Part shown: in pieces, positions 26,638 through 35,216 of the stretch
How the letters are laid out: each line of letters starts with the position of its first letter
How positions within the stretch are numbered: the stretch's first letter is position 1
Source of the DNA: Pseudoalteromonas shioyasakiensis
GTDB lineage: Bacteria > Pseudomonadota > Gammaproteobacteria > Enterobacterales > Alteromonadaceae
Length of the DNA: 64,000 bases
Reading direction: 5' to 3'
Assembly (NCBI RefSeq): GCF_001550135.1
Contig: NZ_LRUE01000024.1
Coordinates: forward strand, 186,001 to 250,000
The notes under the pieces: generated by a model
What the model was told of the DNA's origin: nothing
The model's input: the letters and a program-made list of their open reading frames with translations, nothing else
Databases searched by the model: none
Program-made: the position numbers and the translations under genes

Positions 26638-27417
26638 ATGGAATTTCCATTTGCGGTCATTATTCAATGGCTCAGCGACTTTTTGCTGCCATTAGTGCGT
26701 ATTAGCTCAATGATTATGATCATGGCAGGCCTTGGCGCGAGAAACGTACCAACCCGAATCAAGCTAGGTTTAGCGATTGTGGTAACCTTTGTTGCTGTGC
26801 CTATGCTGCCCCCTGCGACTTTTAATAACCTATTCTCCCTTGAAATGATTCTCGTGGTCATTCAACAAATGCTTATTGGTGTGGCCATAGGCTTTGCATC
26901 AACCTTACTACTCAATACATTTGTCCTTGCAGGGCAAATACTCGCGATGCAAACAGGTCTTGGTTTTGCATCCGTTGTTGACCCGTCAAATGGCTTAAAC
27001 GTTCCTGCAGTTGGTCAGTTTTATTTGATTCTGGCTACCTTACTATTTTTTGTTTTCAATGGTCATTTAATGATGATTCAAATGGTCATTCATAGCTTTG
27101 AAGTGCTACCAATTGATGGCAATTGGTGGGCGGTTGATCATTACTGGGATATCGTTACTTGGGGCGGCTGGATGTTTACTACAGCCTTGGTGCTTGCTTT
27201 AGCACCACTGACAGCTATGCTGGTTATTAACATGTCGTTTGGTGTAATGACTCGTGCGGCACCACAGTTAAATATTTTTTCGATTGGTTTTCCGTTTACC
27301 TTAGTAGCTGGGCTCGTGATTATTTGGGCAACGCTAGGTAACTTCATGACTCAATTTGAGTTTCAGTGGTTAAAAATGGTTGAGTTAATGTGCAGCCTTG
27401 TTGGTTGTACACCTTAG
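26638..27417 (+). CDS. fliR: FliR, flagellar type III export-gate protein
   Basis: A 259-residue polytopic membrane protein with about six helices. FliR hallmarks are LVRISSMIMIMAGLGARNVP, the Gln-rich LAGQILAMQTGLGFASVVDP and the PQLNIFSIGFP segment. It completes the FliPQR gate. The start abuts the fliQ stop and flhB begins 9 bases after it. Confidence 0.96.
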   Translation: MEFPFAVIIQWLSDFLLPLVRISSMIMIMAGLGARNVPTRIKLGLAIVVTFVAVPMLPPATFNNLFSLEMILVVIQQMLIGVAIGFASTLLLNTFVLAGQILAMQTGLGFASVVDPSNGLNVPAVGQFYLILATLLFFVFNGHLMMIQMVIHSFEVLPIDGNWWAVDHYWDIVTWGGWMFTTALVLALAPLTAMLVINMSFGVMTRAAPQLNIFSIGFPFTLVAGLVIIWATLGNFMTQFEFQWLKMVELMCSLVGCTP

Positions 27418-27426
27418 GAGCACGCC

Positions 27427-28557
27427 ATGGCTGAAGATTCTGGTCAAGAAAAAACCGAAGAACCCACCGGGAAGAAAATAGACGACGCCAAGAAAAAAGG
27501 CCAGGTTGCCCGTTCTAAAGAGCTAGGCACCATGTTTGTGCTTATCTTCTCGGCAGTGTCACTATTACTTTATGGGCCTGAAATTGGCAAAGGTCTTTAT
27601 AATGTGATGGGGCGCTTATTAAGCCTTAATCGTAATGAAACCTACGACACCACTAAAATGTTTTCAGTGTGGGGAATTGTTGCGGATGCGTTGTTATTCC
27701 CTATGGCTATGTTTGTGTTGATCATCGTGATAGCCGCTTTTGTTGGAAACACTTTACTGGGGGGCTATAACTTTAGTTGGCAAGCGGCAGCACCAAAGGC
27801 TAGTAAGATGTCGCCGGCTAAAGGTATTAAGCGTATGCTTGGCCCTCAAGCAGGAGTAGAGTTAGTTAAGTCTATTTTAAAATTTGTAGTGGTTGCAGGT
27901 TTTGCGGTGTTCTTAATTAATACTTTCTTTGATGAAATACTGCATCTAAGCATTGAAAGCGCGCCCGGAAATTTTATCCATGCACTCGAAATCCTCTCTT
28001 GGATGTTCTTAGGCTTAACCTGTACTTTAATACTCATTGCTGCAATTGATGCCCCTTATCAGAGTCATAAGCACCATAAACAGTTAAAAATGACCCTACA
28101 AGAGGTGAAAGACGAATACAAAAACTCTGAGGGTGATCCGCAAATAAAAGCGCGTATTCGCCGTACTCAGCGTGAAATGTCGCAAAGGCGTATGATGCAA
28201 GACGTGCCTGATGCCGATGTGATCGTAACCAATCCGACCCATTATGCTGTAGCACTAAAATACGATACAGCTAAAGCGGGTGCGCCTATTGTTCTTGCCA
28301 AAGGCGTGGACGAGCTTGCTATGCAAATTCGTAAAGTAGGCAAGGGTAATGACGTGCCAATTGTTGAATCACCAATGCTTACACGTGCGCTGTATCACAC
28401 CACCGATGTTGGCCATCAAATACCCGATCAGCTATTCACTGCCGTTGCGCAAGTTCTAGCTTATGTTTTCCAGTTAAAACGCTTCCAAAAAGGGCGCGGT
28501 AAACGTCCTGTACCACTCAATAAAAAGCTCCCAATACCCGATGCTTACAAATATTAG
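27427..28557 (+). CDS. flhB: FlhB, export specificity switch protein
   Basis: A 376-residue membrane protein. The N-terminus (EKTEEPTGKKIDDAKKKGQV) is characteristic and four membrane helices span about 30-210. The cytoplasmic domain holds the self-cleavage motif NPTH in VIVTNPTHYAVALKYD, near residue 265. FliK triggers the switch from rod/hook to filament substrates through this domain. It is the last gene of the fliK-flhB run; the palindromic element and the flhA promoter follow. Confidence 0.97.
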   Translation: MAEDSGQEKTEEPTGKKIDDAKKKGQVARSKELGTMFVLIFSAVSLLLYGPEIGKGLYNVMGRLLSLNRNETYDTTKMFSVWGIVADALLFPMAMFVLIIVIAAFVGNTLLGGYNFSWQAAAPKASKMSPAKGIKRMLGPQAGVELVKSILKFVVVAGFAVFLINTFFDEILHLSIESAPGNFIHALEILSWMFLGLTCTLILIAAIDAPYQSHKHHKQLKMTLQEVKDEYKNSEGDPQIKARIRRTQREMSQRRMMQDVPDADVIVTNPTHYAVALKYDTAKAGAPIVLAKGVDELAMQIRKVGKGNDVPIVESPMLTRALYHTTDVGHQIPDQLFTAVAQVLAYVFQLKRFQKGRGKRPVPLNKKLPIPDAYKY

Positions 28558-28559
28558 TA

Positions 28560-28722
28560 ATACCAATCCGCAATAATACTATAATCATTTTGAGGGATTA
28601 AACCTGTCGCTATCTGCGTTAAAAATTTCTGATTTAGAACAACTAAATAACGAAATTTTTGCCTTGCTATCAACGAGGTTTTATTGCCTCAAAATTGCTC
28701 ACTTTATTAAGCGAATTGGTAT
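28560..28722. repeat. Palindromic MITE-like element, about 163 bp
   Basis: The ends are near-perfect inverted repeats: ATACCAATCCGC (28560-28571) and GCGAATTGGTAT (28711-28722), one mismatch. A second inverted pair lies inside: TTTTGAGG (28588-28595) with CCTCAAAA (28687-28694), then AAACCT with AGGTTT (28676-28681). The whole unit can fold into a long imperfect hairpin. It codes for nothing and has the form of a non-autonomous MITE or large REP-like element. It begins three bases after the flhB stop and ends 13 bases before the flhA sigma-54 promoter. I noticed no second copy in the window. Confidence 0.7.
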
Positions 28723-28734
28723 AAATTTATAACT

Positions 28735-28750
28735 TGGAATAGTTATTGCA
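28735..28750 (+). promoter_or_regulatory. Sigma-54 promoter for flhA-flhF-flhG-fliA-che
   Basis: TGGAATAGTTATTGCA has GG at 28736-28737 and GC at 28748-28749, spacing 12, with a consensus TTGCA downstream half. It ends 38 bases before the flhA ATG. In vibrios flhA lies in an RpoN-dependent flagellar class, which agrees. Confidence 0.8.
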
Positions 28751-28788
28751 AATTCCATGTAGTGTCAATTTTTTGAAATTGTTGAATT

Positions 28789-30900
28789 ATGGAATTTAAA
28801 GCGGTATTACAACAACTTAACAGAGATAAAAAAGAATATGCGAAGGGTATCGGCACGCCGTTAATGGTACTTGCTGCGCTGGGCATGGTGATTTTACCCC
28901 TGCCGCCATTTCTTTTAGATATTCTATTTTCGTTTAATATCGCGTTAGCACTGGTGGTGTTACTAGTTACTGTTTACACCATGAAACCACTTGAATTTGG
29001 TATGTTCCCTGCGGTTCTACTAATTGCAACCATCATGCGCTTAGCACTGAATGTCGCCAGTACCCGTGTGGTATTGCTAGAAGGTCATAATGGTGGAGAT
29101 GCAGCCGGTAAAGTTATCGAGGCCTTTGGCTCGGTGGTTATCGGCGGTAACTATGCAGTTGGTTTAGTGGTCTTCCTGATTTTAATCATTATTAACTTTG
29201 TGGTTATCACCAAAGGTGCTGGCCGTATTTCTGAAGTATCAGCTCGCTTTACTCTTGACGCAATGCCAGGTAAACAAATGGCGATTGATGCTGACTTAAA
29301 CGCCGGTTTCATCAGTGCAGAGCAAGCTCGTGAACGTCGTGAAGAAGTCACCCGCGAAGCTGATTTCTATGGTTCAATGGATGGTGCAAGTAAGTTCGTA
29401 AAAGGCGATGCGATAGCGGGTATCGTTATTCTCGTGATTAATATCGTTGGTGGTTTATTTGTTGGTATGATCCAACATGATTTATCGTTCAGCCGTGCGA
29501 TGGAAGTGTACACCTTGCTAACCATTGGTGATGGTCTAGTTGCACAGCTACCTTCACTATTACTGTCTATCGGTACCGCAATCGTTGTTACCCGTCAAAA
29601 TGAATCGCACAATATGGGCGATCAAGTTAAGACACAGCTAGGTAACGAAAAATCACTTTATATCGCATCAGGTATCTTGATTATCATGGGTATTGTGCCG
29701 GGTATGCCGCACATCGCATTTTTAAGCTTAGGTGCATTACTCGGTTACCTTGCTTATTTCACACAGCAACAAAAAGCCAAAGCAGAAGCCGAAAAAGCAG
29801 AGCAAGAGGCAAATGGTGGTGCACCAGGTACAGGCGTTGCCAATAAACAAGAACAAAAAGAACTGGGTTGGGATGACGTTCAGCAAGTTGATGTTATTGG
29901 CTTAGAAGTGGGGTATCGATTGATTCCACTTGTTGACCAATCTCAAGGTGGTGAACTGTTAAATCGTATCAAAGGTGTGCGTAAGAAATTGTCTCAGGAG
30001 CTTGGTTTCTTGGTACCTCCTGTGCATATTCGCGATAACTTAGAGCTCGACCCTAACGCTTACAGAATTACTATGATGGGTGTTTCAAGCGGTGAGGGTG
30101 AGCTTAAGCATGGTGATGAGTTAGCGATTAATCCAGGCCAAGTATTTGGTCCAATCAAAGGGGTTGCCACAAAAGACCCTGCATTTGGATTAGATGCGGT
30201 TTGGATCAAACCTGATCAAAAAGATGAAGCACAATCACTTGGCTATACCGTCGTTGATTCAGCAACTGTGGTTGCAACTCATATCAGCCAGTTACTTACT
30301 AACAGTGCTGCTTTACTACTTGGTCATGAAGAAGTACAAAACTTACTAGATATGTTAGCGAAGAGTCATCCACGTCTTGTTGAGGGACTGGTTCCTGACG
30401 TATTACCACTCACTACTATCGTAAAAGTGCTACAAAACTTACTCAATGAAGGGGTGGCAATTCGCGATATGCGCTCGATTGTTCAAACCCTTGTTGAGTA
30501 TGGCCCACGTAGCCAAGACCCAGATGTACTAACGGCTGCAGTGCGAATTTCACTTCGCAGACTAATCGTTCAAGACGCTGTTGGTATGTCTTCTGAGATC
30601 CCTGTCATAACCTTGGCGCCTGAGTTGGAACAGATGTTGCATCAGTCACTTCAGAATGCAGGTGACGAAGGTGCCGGAATAGAGCCAAGCCTTGCAGAGC
30701 GACTTCAACAATCATTGAATGAAGCGCATCAAAACCAAGAAATGGCCGGTGAACCTTCGATACTGTTAACGTCAGGAATGTTAAGAACTGTGTTATCTCG
30801 CTTCGTTAAGTACACCATCCCAGGTTTAAGGGTGATGTCTTACCAAGAGGTACCAGACGAAAGACAGATTAAGATTGTCAGCTCAGTAGGCCAACAATAG
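28789..30900 (+). CDS. flhA: FlhA, flagellar export-gate protein
   Basis: A 703-residue protein with eight predicted membrane helices in the first ~330 residues, including the conserved cytoplasmic loop VITKGAGRISEVSARFTLDA and the acidic MPGKQMAIDADLNAG. A large cytoplasmic domain follows (VIGLEVGYRLIPLVD to the C-terminus) that binds FliH-FliI and chaperone-substrate complexes. It forms the nonameric ring of the export gate. Its length and motifs are normal. Confidence 0.97.
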   Translation: MEFKAVLQQLNRDKKEYAKGIGTPLMVLAALGMVILPLPPFLLDILFSFNIALALVVLLVTVYTMKPLEFGMFPAVLLIATIMRLALNVASTRVVLLEGHNGGDAAGKVIEAFGSVVIGGNYAVGLVVFLILIIINFVVITKGAGRISEVSARFTLDAMPGKQMAIDADLNAGFISAEQARERREEVTREADFYGSMDGASKFVKGDAIAGIVILVINIVGGLFVGMIQHDLSFSRAMEVYTLLTIGDGLVAQLPSLLLSIGTAIVVTRQNESHNMGDQVKTQLGNEKSLYIASGILIIMGIVPGMPHIAFLSLGALLGYLAYFTQQQKAKAEAEKAEQEANGGAPGTGVANKQEQKELGWDDVQQVDVIGLEVGYRLIPLVDQSQGGELLNRIKGVRKKLSQELGFLVPPVHIRDNLELDPNAYRITMMGVSSGEGELKHGDELAINPGQVFGPIKGVATKDPAFGLDAVWIKPDQKDEAQSLGYTVVDSATVVATHISQLLTNSAALLLGHEEVQNLLDMLAKSHPRLVEGLVPDVLPLTTIVKVLQNLLNEGVAIRDMRSIVQTLVEYGPRSQDPDVLTAAVRISLRRLIVQDAVGMSSEIPVITLAPELEQMLHQSLQNAGDEGAGIEPSLAERLQQSLNEAHQNQEMAGEPSILLTSGMLRTVLSRFVKYTIPGLRVMSYQEVPDERQIKIVSSVGQQ

Positions 30901-30920
30901 GATAGTAAAGGGGTTGAACC

Positions 30921-32402
30921 ATGAAAATTAAACGTTTTTTTGCTAAAGATATGCGCACAGCACTGAAAGAAGTGAAAGATGAACTAGGTGTTGATGCGGT
31001 TATTATGTCGAACAAAAAGCTTGCTAACGGCGTTGAAATCGTTGCAGCTGTTGATTACGACAAAGCAGCCCCGAAAGCCGAAGCTAAACCAGCCGTGGCA
31101 CAATCAGCACCTGCTCCACAGCATAACTTTGTTAAACCTGAGCCAATGCGTGCTAAACCTGAGCCGCAAGCGAAAGTTGCTGATAGCCTACAAGCGTTAC
31201 TTGAGCGTCAAGCCCCACGCCCTCGTTCGCCAGAGCTTGCGTCAATGTTTAGTCAATCTGGTATTGATACGAGTGAACACTATCAACCAAAAGAGCCAAG
31301 CTTTGAGCAGCAACAGCCTGAATATAAGCAAGCTCCTCGTTATCAACAGCAAGCAGCACCTCGTGTACAAACTCAAGCACATAGCTTAGGTTTTGATGAC
31401 GACTTAGATTCTGGTTTTGATGATTTAGATTCACCAGCCGAGCACAAAAACTCAGCACCTGCGAATCAATCAGAAATGACGACCATGCGCGAAGAAATGA
31501 ATGCGATTCGTCAATTACTTGAACACCAAGTATCAGGCCTAATGCAACAAGATATGGCGCGCCGCGATCCGACTCGTGCATGTATGATTGACCGCTTAGC
31601 AGGTATGGGCATTGAACGTGATGTTGCTGAGCAAATGGCGTGTTTCATTCCTGACGACGTATCACGTCAACAAGCGTGGCAAGCACTTCTGCAAATGGTT
31701 GAAAACCAAATGCATACAACGAATAACGAAATCCTGCGTCAAGGCGGTGTATTCGCATTAGTGGGTCCAACAGGCGTTGGTAAAACAACCACAGTTGCAA
31801 AATTAGCTGCACTGGGTGCACAAAAATATGGTGCTGATAAAGTGGCGTTGATCACCACTGATACCTACAGAATTGGTGCCTACGAACAATTGGCTACTTA
31901 TGGTCGTATTATTGGCTGTGGTGTTAAGCAGGTAAAAGATGCGAATGAATTAGCTGAAGTGTTATACCATTTACGTAATAAGCGTCTAGTATTAATAGAC
32001 ACAGCGGGTATGAGCCAACGTGATTTACGTTTAACTGAGCAGTTAAATACCCTAATGCGTAATCAGCGTGTTGATATTCGTAGTTATTTAGTATTAAGTG
32101 CTACAGCACAGATAAATGTGTTGCAAGAAACCGTAAGACACTTTAAAAAGGTTCACCTAAGTGGCTGTATCTTCACTAAATTGGATGAATCTTTAAGTTT
32201 AGGTGAGATTATTAGCATAGCGATTCAAAATCGCCTGCCAATAGGGTATCTTACTAACGGTCAGCGCGTTCCTGAGGATATTCGCGTAGCGAATGCTGAA
32301 AAACTAGTGAAAAAAGCTGAACAATTGTATTTAAAACGAGCAAAAGCACAACATTCAAGACGTCAAGCAGTAGCGTCGAACACAGTAGGGATGTATGATT
32401 AA
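30921..32402 (+). CDS. flhF: FlhF, polar flagellar placement GTPase
   Basis: A 493-residue SRP-type GTPase that fixes the site of polar flagellum assembly. The N-terminal B domain starts MKIKRFFAKDMRTALKEVKDEL, followed by a disordered Pro/Gln-rich stretch (~50-180) and the NG domain. G1 is GPTGVGKTTTVAKLAALG near residue 281, then TTDTYRIGAYEQL, LIDTAGMSQRD and FTKLDES. Its last eight bases overlap flhG, the partner ATPase that limits flagellar number. Confidence 0.96.
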   Translation: MKIKRFFAKDMRTALKEVKDELGVDAVIMSNKKLANGVEIVAAVDYDKAAPKAEAKPAVAQSAPAPQHNFVKPEPMRAKPEPQAKVADSLQALLERQAPRPRSPELASMFSQSGIDTSEHYQPKEPSFEQQQPEYKQAPRYQQQAAPRVQTQAHSLGFDDDLDSGFDDLDSPAEHKNSAPANQSEMTTMREEMNAIRQLLEHQVSGLMQQDMARRDPTRACMIDRLAGMGIERDVAEQMACFIPDDVSRQQAWQALLQMVENQMHTTNNEILRQGGVFALVGPTGVGKTTTVAKLAALGAQKYGADKVALITTDTYRIGAYEQLATYGRIIGCGVKQVKDANELAEVLYHLRNKRLVLIDTAGMSQRDLRLTEQLNTLMRNQRVDIRSYLVLSATAQINVLQETVRHFKKVHLSGCIFTKLDESLSLGEIISIAIQNRLPIGYLTNGQRVPEDIRVANAEKLVKKAEQLYLKRAKAQHSRRQAVASNTVGMYD

Positions 32403-33255
32403 CACAGTATTAGATCAAGCAAGCGGCCTGCGCAAAATGAATCAAAATAATAATAGTGGCGTTAAAGTTATCGCTGTTACTGGCGGTAAAGGTGGAGTGG
32501 GTAAAACCAACGTTTCACTCAATACCGCAATCGCATTAGGTCAGCAAGGAAATCGTGTATTAGTATTAGATGCCGATTTAGGTTTGGCAAACTGTGACGT
32601 AATGCTTGGCCTTCGTGTTGAACGTAATTTATCTCATGTTTTGTCAGGCGAGTGTGAGCTTGACGAAATTCTTGTTGAAGGCCCTGCGGGCATCAAAATT
32701 GTACCAGCAACGTCTGGTTCACAAAGCATGGTTGAATTAACGCCATCTGAGCATGCAGGCCTTATTCGCGCTTTTAGCGAGTTAAATACCGAGTTTGATA
32801 TTTTAATTGTCGATACCGCCGCAGGTATTTCTGACATGGTATTAAGCTTTTCTCGTGCAGCCCAAGACGTTGTTGTGGTTGTGTGTGATGAACCTACCTC
32901 AATTACTGATGCTTACGCACTTATTAAAGTGCTTAGCCGTGAGCATGGCGTATATAAATTTAAAATTGTTGCCAATATGGTGCGCAGTTTGCGTGAAGGG
33001 CAAGAATTATTTGCTAAACTTTCAAAAGTAACGGATCGTTTTTTAGATGTTTCAATGGAGTTGGTAGCAACCATTCCTTATGACGAGAACATGCGTAAAT
33101 CTACGCGACGTCAAAAGGTGATTGTTGAATTATTCCCGAACTCACCAGCAGCGGTGGCGTTTAAAACATTAGCAACAAAAGCAGTTAAGTGGCCGATCCC
33201 TAATCAACCGTCTGGCCATTTAGAATTTTTTATTGAAAAACTAGTAAACGGCTAA
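32395..33255 (+). CDS. flhG: FlhG/FleN, flagellar number-control ATPase
   Basis: A 286-residue MinD/ParA-family ATPase. The deviant Walker A is GGKGGVGKTNVSLNTA from about residue 30, followed by LVLDADLGLANCDVMLGL and ILIVDTAAGISDMVL. FlhG restrains FlrA activity and FlhF to keep a single polar flagellum. A short C-terminal amphipathic segment (LEFFIEKLVNG) may serve membrane contact. It overlaps flhF and is followed two bases later by fliA. Confidence 0.95.
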   Translation: MINTVLDQASGLRKMNQNNNSGVKVIAVTGGKGGVGKTNVSLNTAIALGQQGNRVLVLDADLGLANCDVMLGLRVERNLSHVLSGECELDEILVEGPAGIKIVPATSGSQSMVELTPSEHAGLIRAFSELNTEFDILIVDTAAGISDMVLSFSRAAQDVVVVVCDEPTSITDAYALIKVLSREHGVYKFKIVANMVRSLREGQELFAKLSKVTDRFLDVSMELVATIPYDENMRKSTRRQKVIVELFPNSPAAVAFKTLATKAVKWPIPNQPSGHLEFFIEKLVNG

Positions 33256-33257
33256 CT

Positions 33258-33992
33258 ATGACAACATCGGTGAATAAAGCGATGGGATATCAATCAGCAC
33301 AGAACTTAAATGCGATTGTTGAAAAACATGCCTCTTTAGTCAAAAAAGTGGCGTGCCATCTAATTGCTCGTTTACCTGCCAGTGTACAACTCGATGATTT
33401 AATTCAATCAGGCATGATAGGCCTAATTGAAGCGTCAAAAAACTTTGATGCTAGCAAAGGTGCTAGTTTCGAAACCTTCGCTGGAATTCGTATTCGTGGT
33501 GCGATGTTAGACGAAATTCGTAGAGGTGACTGGGCGCCACGCTCAGTTCACCGAAATGCCCGCCTTGTGGCTGAAACCATTTCCGAATTAGAAAGCACTT
33601 TAAATCGTGAGCCCAAAGATACTGAAGTCGCTGAAAAACTTGATATTACGCTAGATGAGTACCATCATATTCTACATGATGTAAATTCGAGTAAAGTATT
33701 AGGTATTGAAGATTTAGGTGTAGATGAAGACGTCATCACACCAGTAGGTCAGGATTTAGGACTAGACAAACCGTTTAATAACGTTAAAAATGAGCGGTTT
33801 AACCAGTCTCTATTAACGGCTATCCAATCGTTACCAGAAAGAGATGCTCTCGTTTTGTCTTTGTACTACAACGACGAAATGAACTTAAAAGAAATAGGAC
33901 ACATACTCGATGTTAGCGAGTCGCGTGTGAGTCAAATACATGGTCAGGCGATGATTAAGCTCAAAGCAAAAATCAATGACTGGATTAATTAG
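33258..33992 (+). CDS. fliA: FliA, flagellar sigma factor 28
   Basis: A 244-residue sigma factor with region 2 (DDLIQSGMIGLIEASKNFD, FETFAGIRIRGAMLDEIR), region 3 and region 4 (LPERDALVLSLYYNDEMNLK, LDVSESRVSQIHGQAM). It directs RNA polymerase to late flagellar and chemotaxis genes. I see no anti-sigma FlgM gene in this window. It is co-transcribed with flhF and flhG and lies just before cheY. Confidence 0.96.
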   Translation: MTTSVNKAMGYQSAQNLNAIVEKHASLVKKVACHLIARLPASVQLDDLIQSGMIGLIEASKNFDASKGASFETFAGIRIRGAMLDEIRRGDWAPRSVHRNARLVAETISELESTLNREPKDTEVAEKLDITLDEYHHILHDVNSSKVLGIEDLGVDEDVITPVGQDLGLDKPFNNVKNERFNQSLLTAIQSLPERDALVLSLYYNDEMNLKEIGHILDVSESRVSQIHGQAMIKLKAKINDWIN

Positions 33993-34022
33993 TAGTAAGT
34001 AAATAAAGGTTCAAACCTCACC

Positions 34023-34035
34023 GGAGGATGTTTTG
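34023..34035 (+). promoter_or_regulatory. Ribosome-binding site that selects a TTG start for cheY
   Basis: GGAGG at 34023-34027 lies five bases before TTG at 34033-34035, an ideal distance. The nearest in-frame ATG (34045) would be 17 bases away. The TTG-started product begins MDKNMKILVVDDF, matching the N-terminal length of E. coli CheY. Confidence 0.7.
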
Positions 34036-34416
34036 GATAAAAACATGAAAATTCTTGTTGTTGATGATTTTTCTACAATGAGACGTATCATTAAAAATCT
34101 ATTAAGGGATTTAGGTTTTACCAATGTGCAGGAAGCTGACGACGGTTCAACAGCATTGCCAATGCTACAAAATCAAGAGTTTGATTTTGTTGTAACGGAT
34201 TGGAACATGCCTGGTATGCAAGGTATTGATTTGTTACGTGCAATTCGTGCTGATGATAGCCTTAAGCATATTCCTGTATTAATGGTGACAGCTGAAGCGA
34301 AAAAAGAACAAATTGTTGCTGCTGCTCAAGCAGGTGTTAATGGCTATATCGTTAAACCATTCACTGCTGCGACACTTAAAACCAAATTGGAAAAAGTGTT
34401 TGAACGTTTAGGTTAA
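34033..34416 (+). CDS. cheY: CheY, chemotaxis response regulator
   Basis: A 127-residue single-domain receiver. The acidic pair is in LVVDDFSTMRRI, the phospho-acceptor is Asp56 in VVTDWNMPG, Thr is in MVTAEA and Lys in YIVKPF. Phospho-CheY binds FliM to change rotation. The start is TTG, chosen from the ribosome site. First of cheY-Z-A-B, 40 bases after fliA. Confidence 0.97.
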   Translation: MDKNMKILVVDDFSTMRRIIKNLLRDLGFTNVQEADDGSTALPMLQNQEFDFVVTDWNMPGMQGIDLLRAIRADDSLKHIPVLMVTAEAKKEQIVAAAQAGVNGYIVKPFTAATLKTKLEKVFERLG

Positions 34417-34433
34417 TCTAAGGGGAGAGGCTT

Positions 34434-35201
34434 ATGTCAGCACTTGCTGCGCCTCAAATAAGTTTAGAGCAAGCTCGTCAACTTGTTGAGTATCTTGAAA
34501 ATGGTGAACAAGAAAAAGCAGATAAGCTCATTCTTGACGCTGCATCAAAAGAACAATCAGAGTTGTTTGCTGAAGTCGGCAAATTGACGCGTCAGCTTCA
34601 TGAAGCGTTAAAAAACTTTGACCTAGATACTCGTCTCACTGATTTAACTACCGACGCGATCCCAGACGCTAAGCAGCGCTTAAATTATGTTATGGAAATG
34701 ACAGAAAGCGCCGCCAATAAAACTATGGATGCGGTTGAAGCAAGTTTACCAATAGCTCAACAACTTGCTGATGAAATTGCCGCAATCAAACCTACGTGGG
34801 ATCGTTTAATGAACCGAGAAATTGAACTCGGTGAATTTAAATCGTTATGTCATAGCTTAGATAAGTTCATGAATAACTCGCATACCAAAACCGATGAGCT
34901 CCAAGGTTTGATGACTAATGTGCTGATGGCGCAGGATTATCAGGATTTAACCGGACAAGTTATTCGCCGTGTTATTGAGTTGGTGCGAGAGGTAGAAGAC
35001 AGTTTAATTAATCTCTTAACTGTGTTTGGCAGTCAAGAAGATGGTCATCAACAACAAGAAAAACAGGCCATAGAAAAAGCACCTGCAACAAGTGACACAC
35101 TAGCAGGTCCTGAAGGGCCAATTATTGATAAAGAGTCTCGCGATGATGTTGTCTCAGGACAAGATGAAGTCGATGATCTATTATCAAGTCTGGGCTTCTA
35201 A
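34434..35201 (+). CDS. cheZ: CheZ, CheY-P phosphatase
   Basis: A 255-residue helical protein. The catalytic region includes VLMAQDYQDLTGQVIRRVIE, where the DYQDLTGQ motif carries the Gln that activates water for CheY-P dephosphorylation. The C-terminus QDEVDDLLSSLGF is the CheY-docking helix, almost identical to that of E. coli. The ~40 residues before it are a flexible linker. Confidence 0.96.
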   Translation: MSALAAPQISLEQARQLVEYLENGEQEKADKLILDAASKEQSELFAEVGKLTRQLHEALKNFDLDTRLTDLTTDAIPDAKQRLNYVMEMTESAANKTMDAVEASLPIAQQLADEIAAIKPTWDRLMNREIELGEFKSLCHSLDKFMNNSHTKTDELQGLMTNVLMAQDYQDLTGQVIRRVIELVREVEDSLINLLTVFGSQEDGHQQQEKQAIEKAPATSDTLAGPEGPIIDKESRDDVVSGQDEVDDLLSSLGF

Positions 35202-35216
35202 GAGGAGAGTAGCTGC

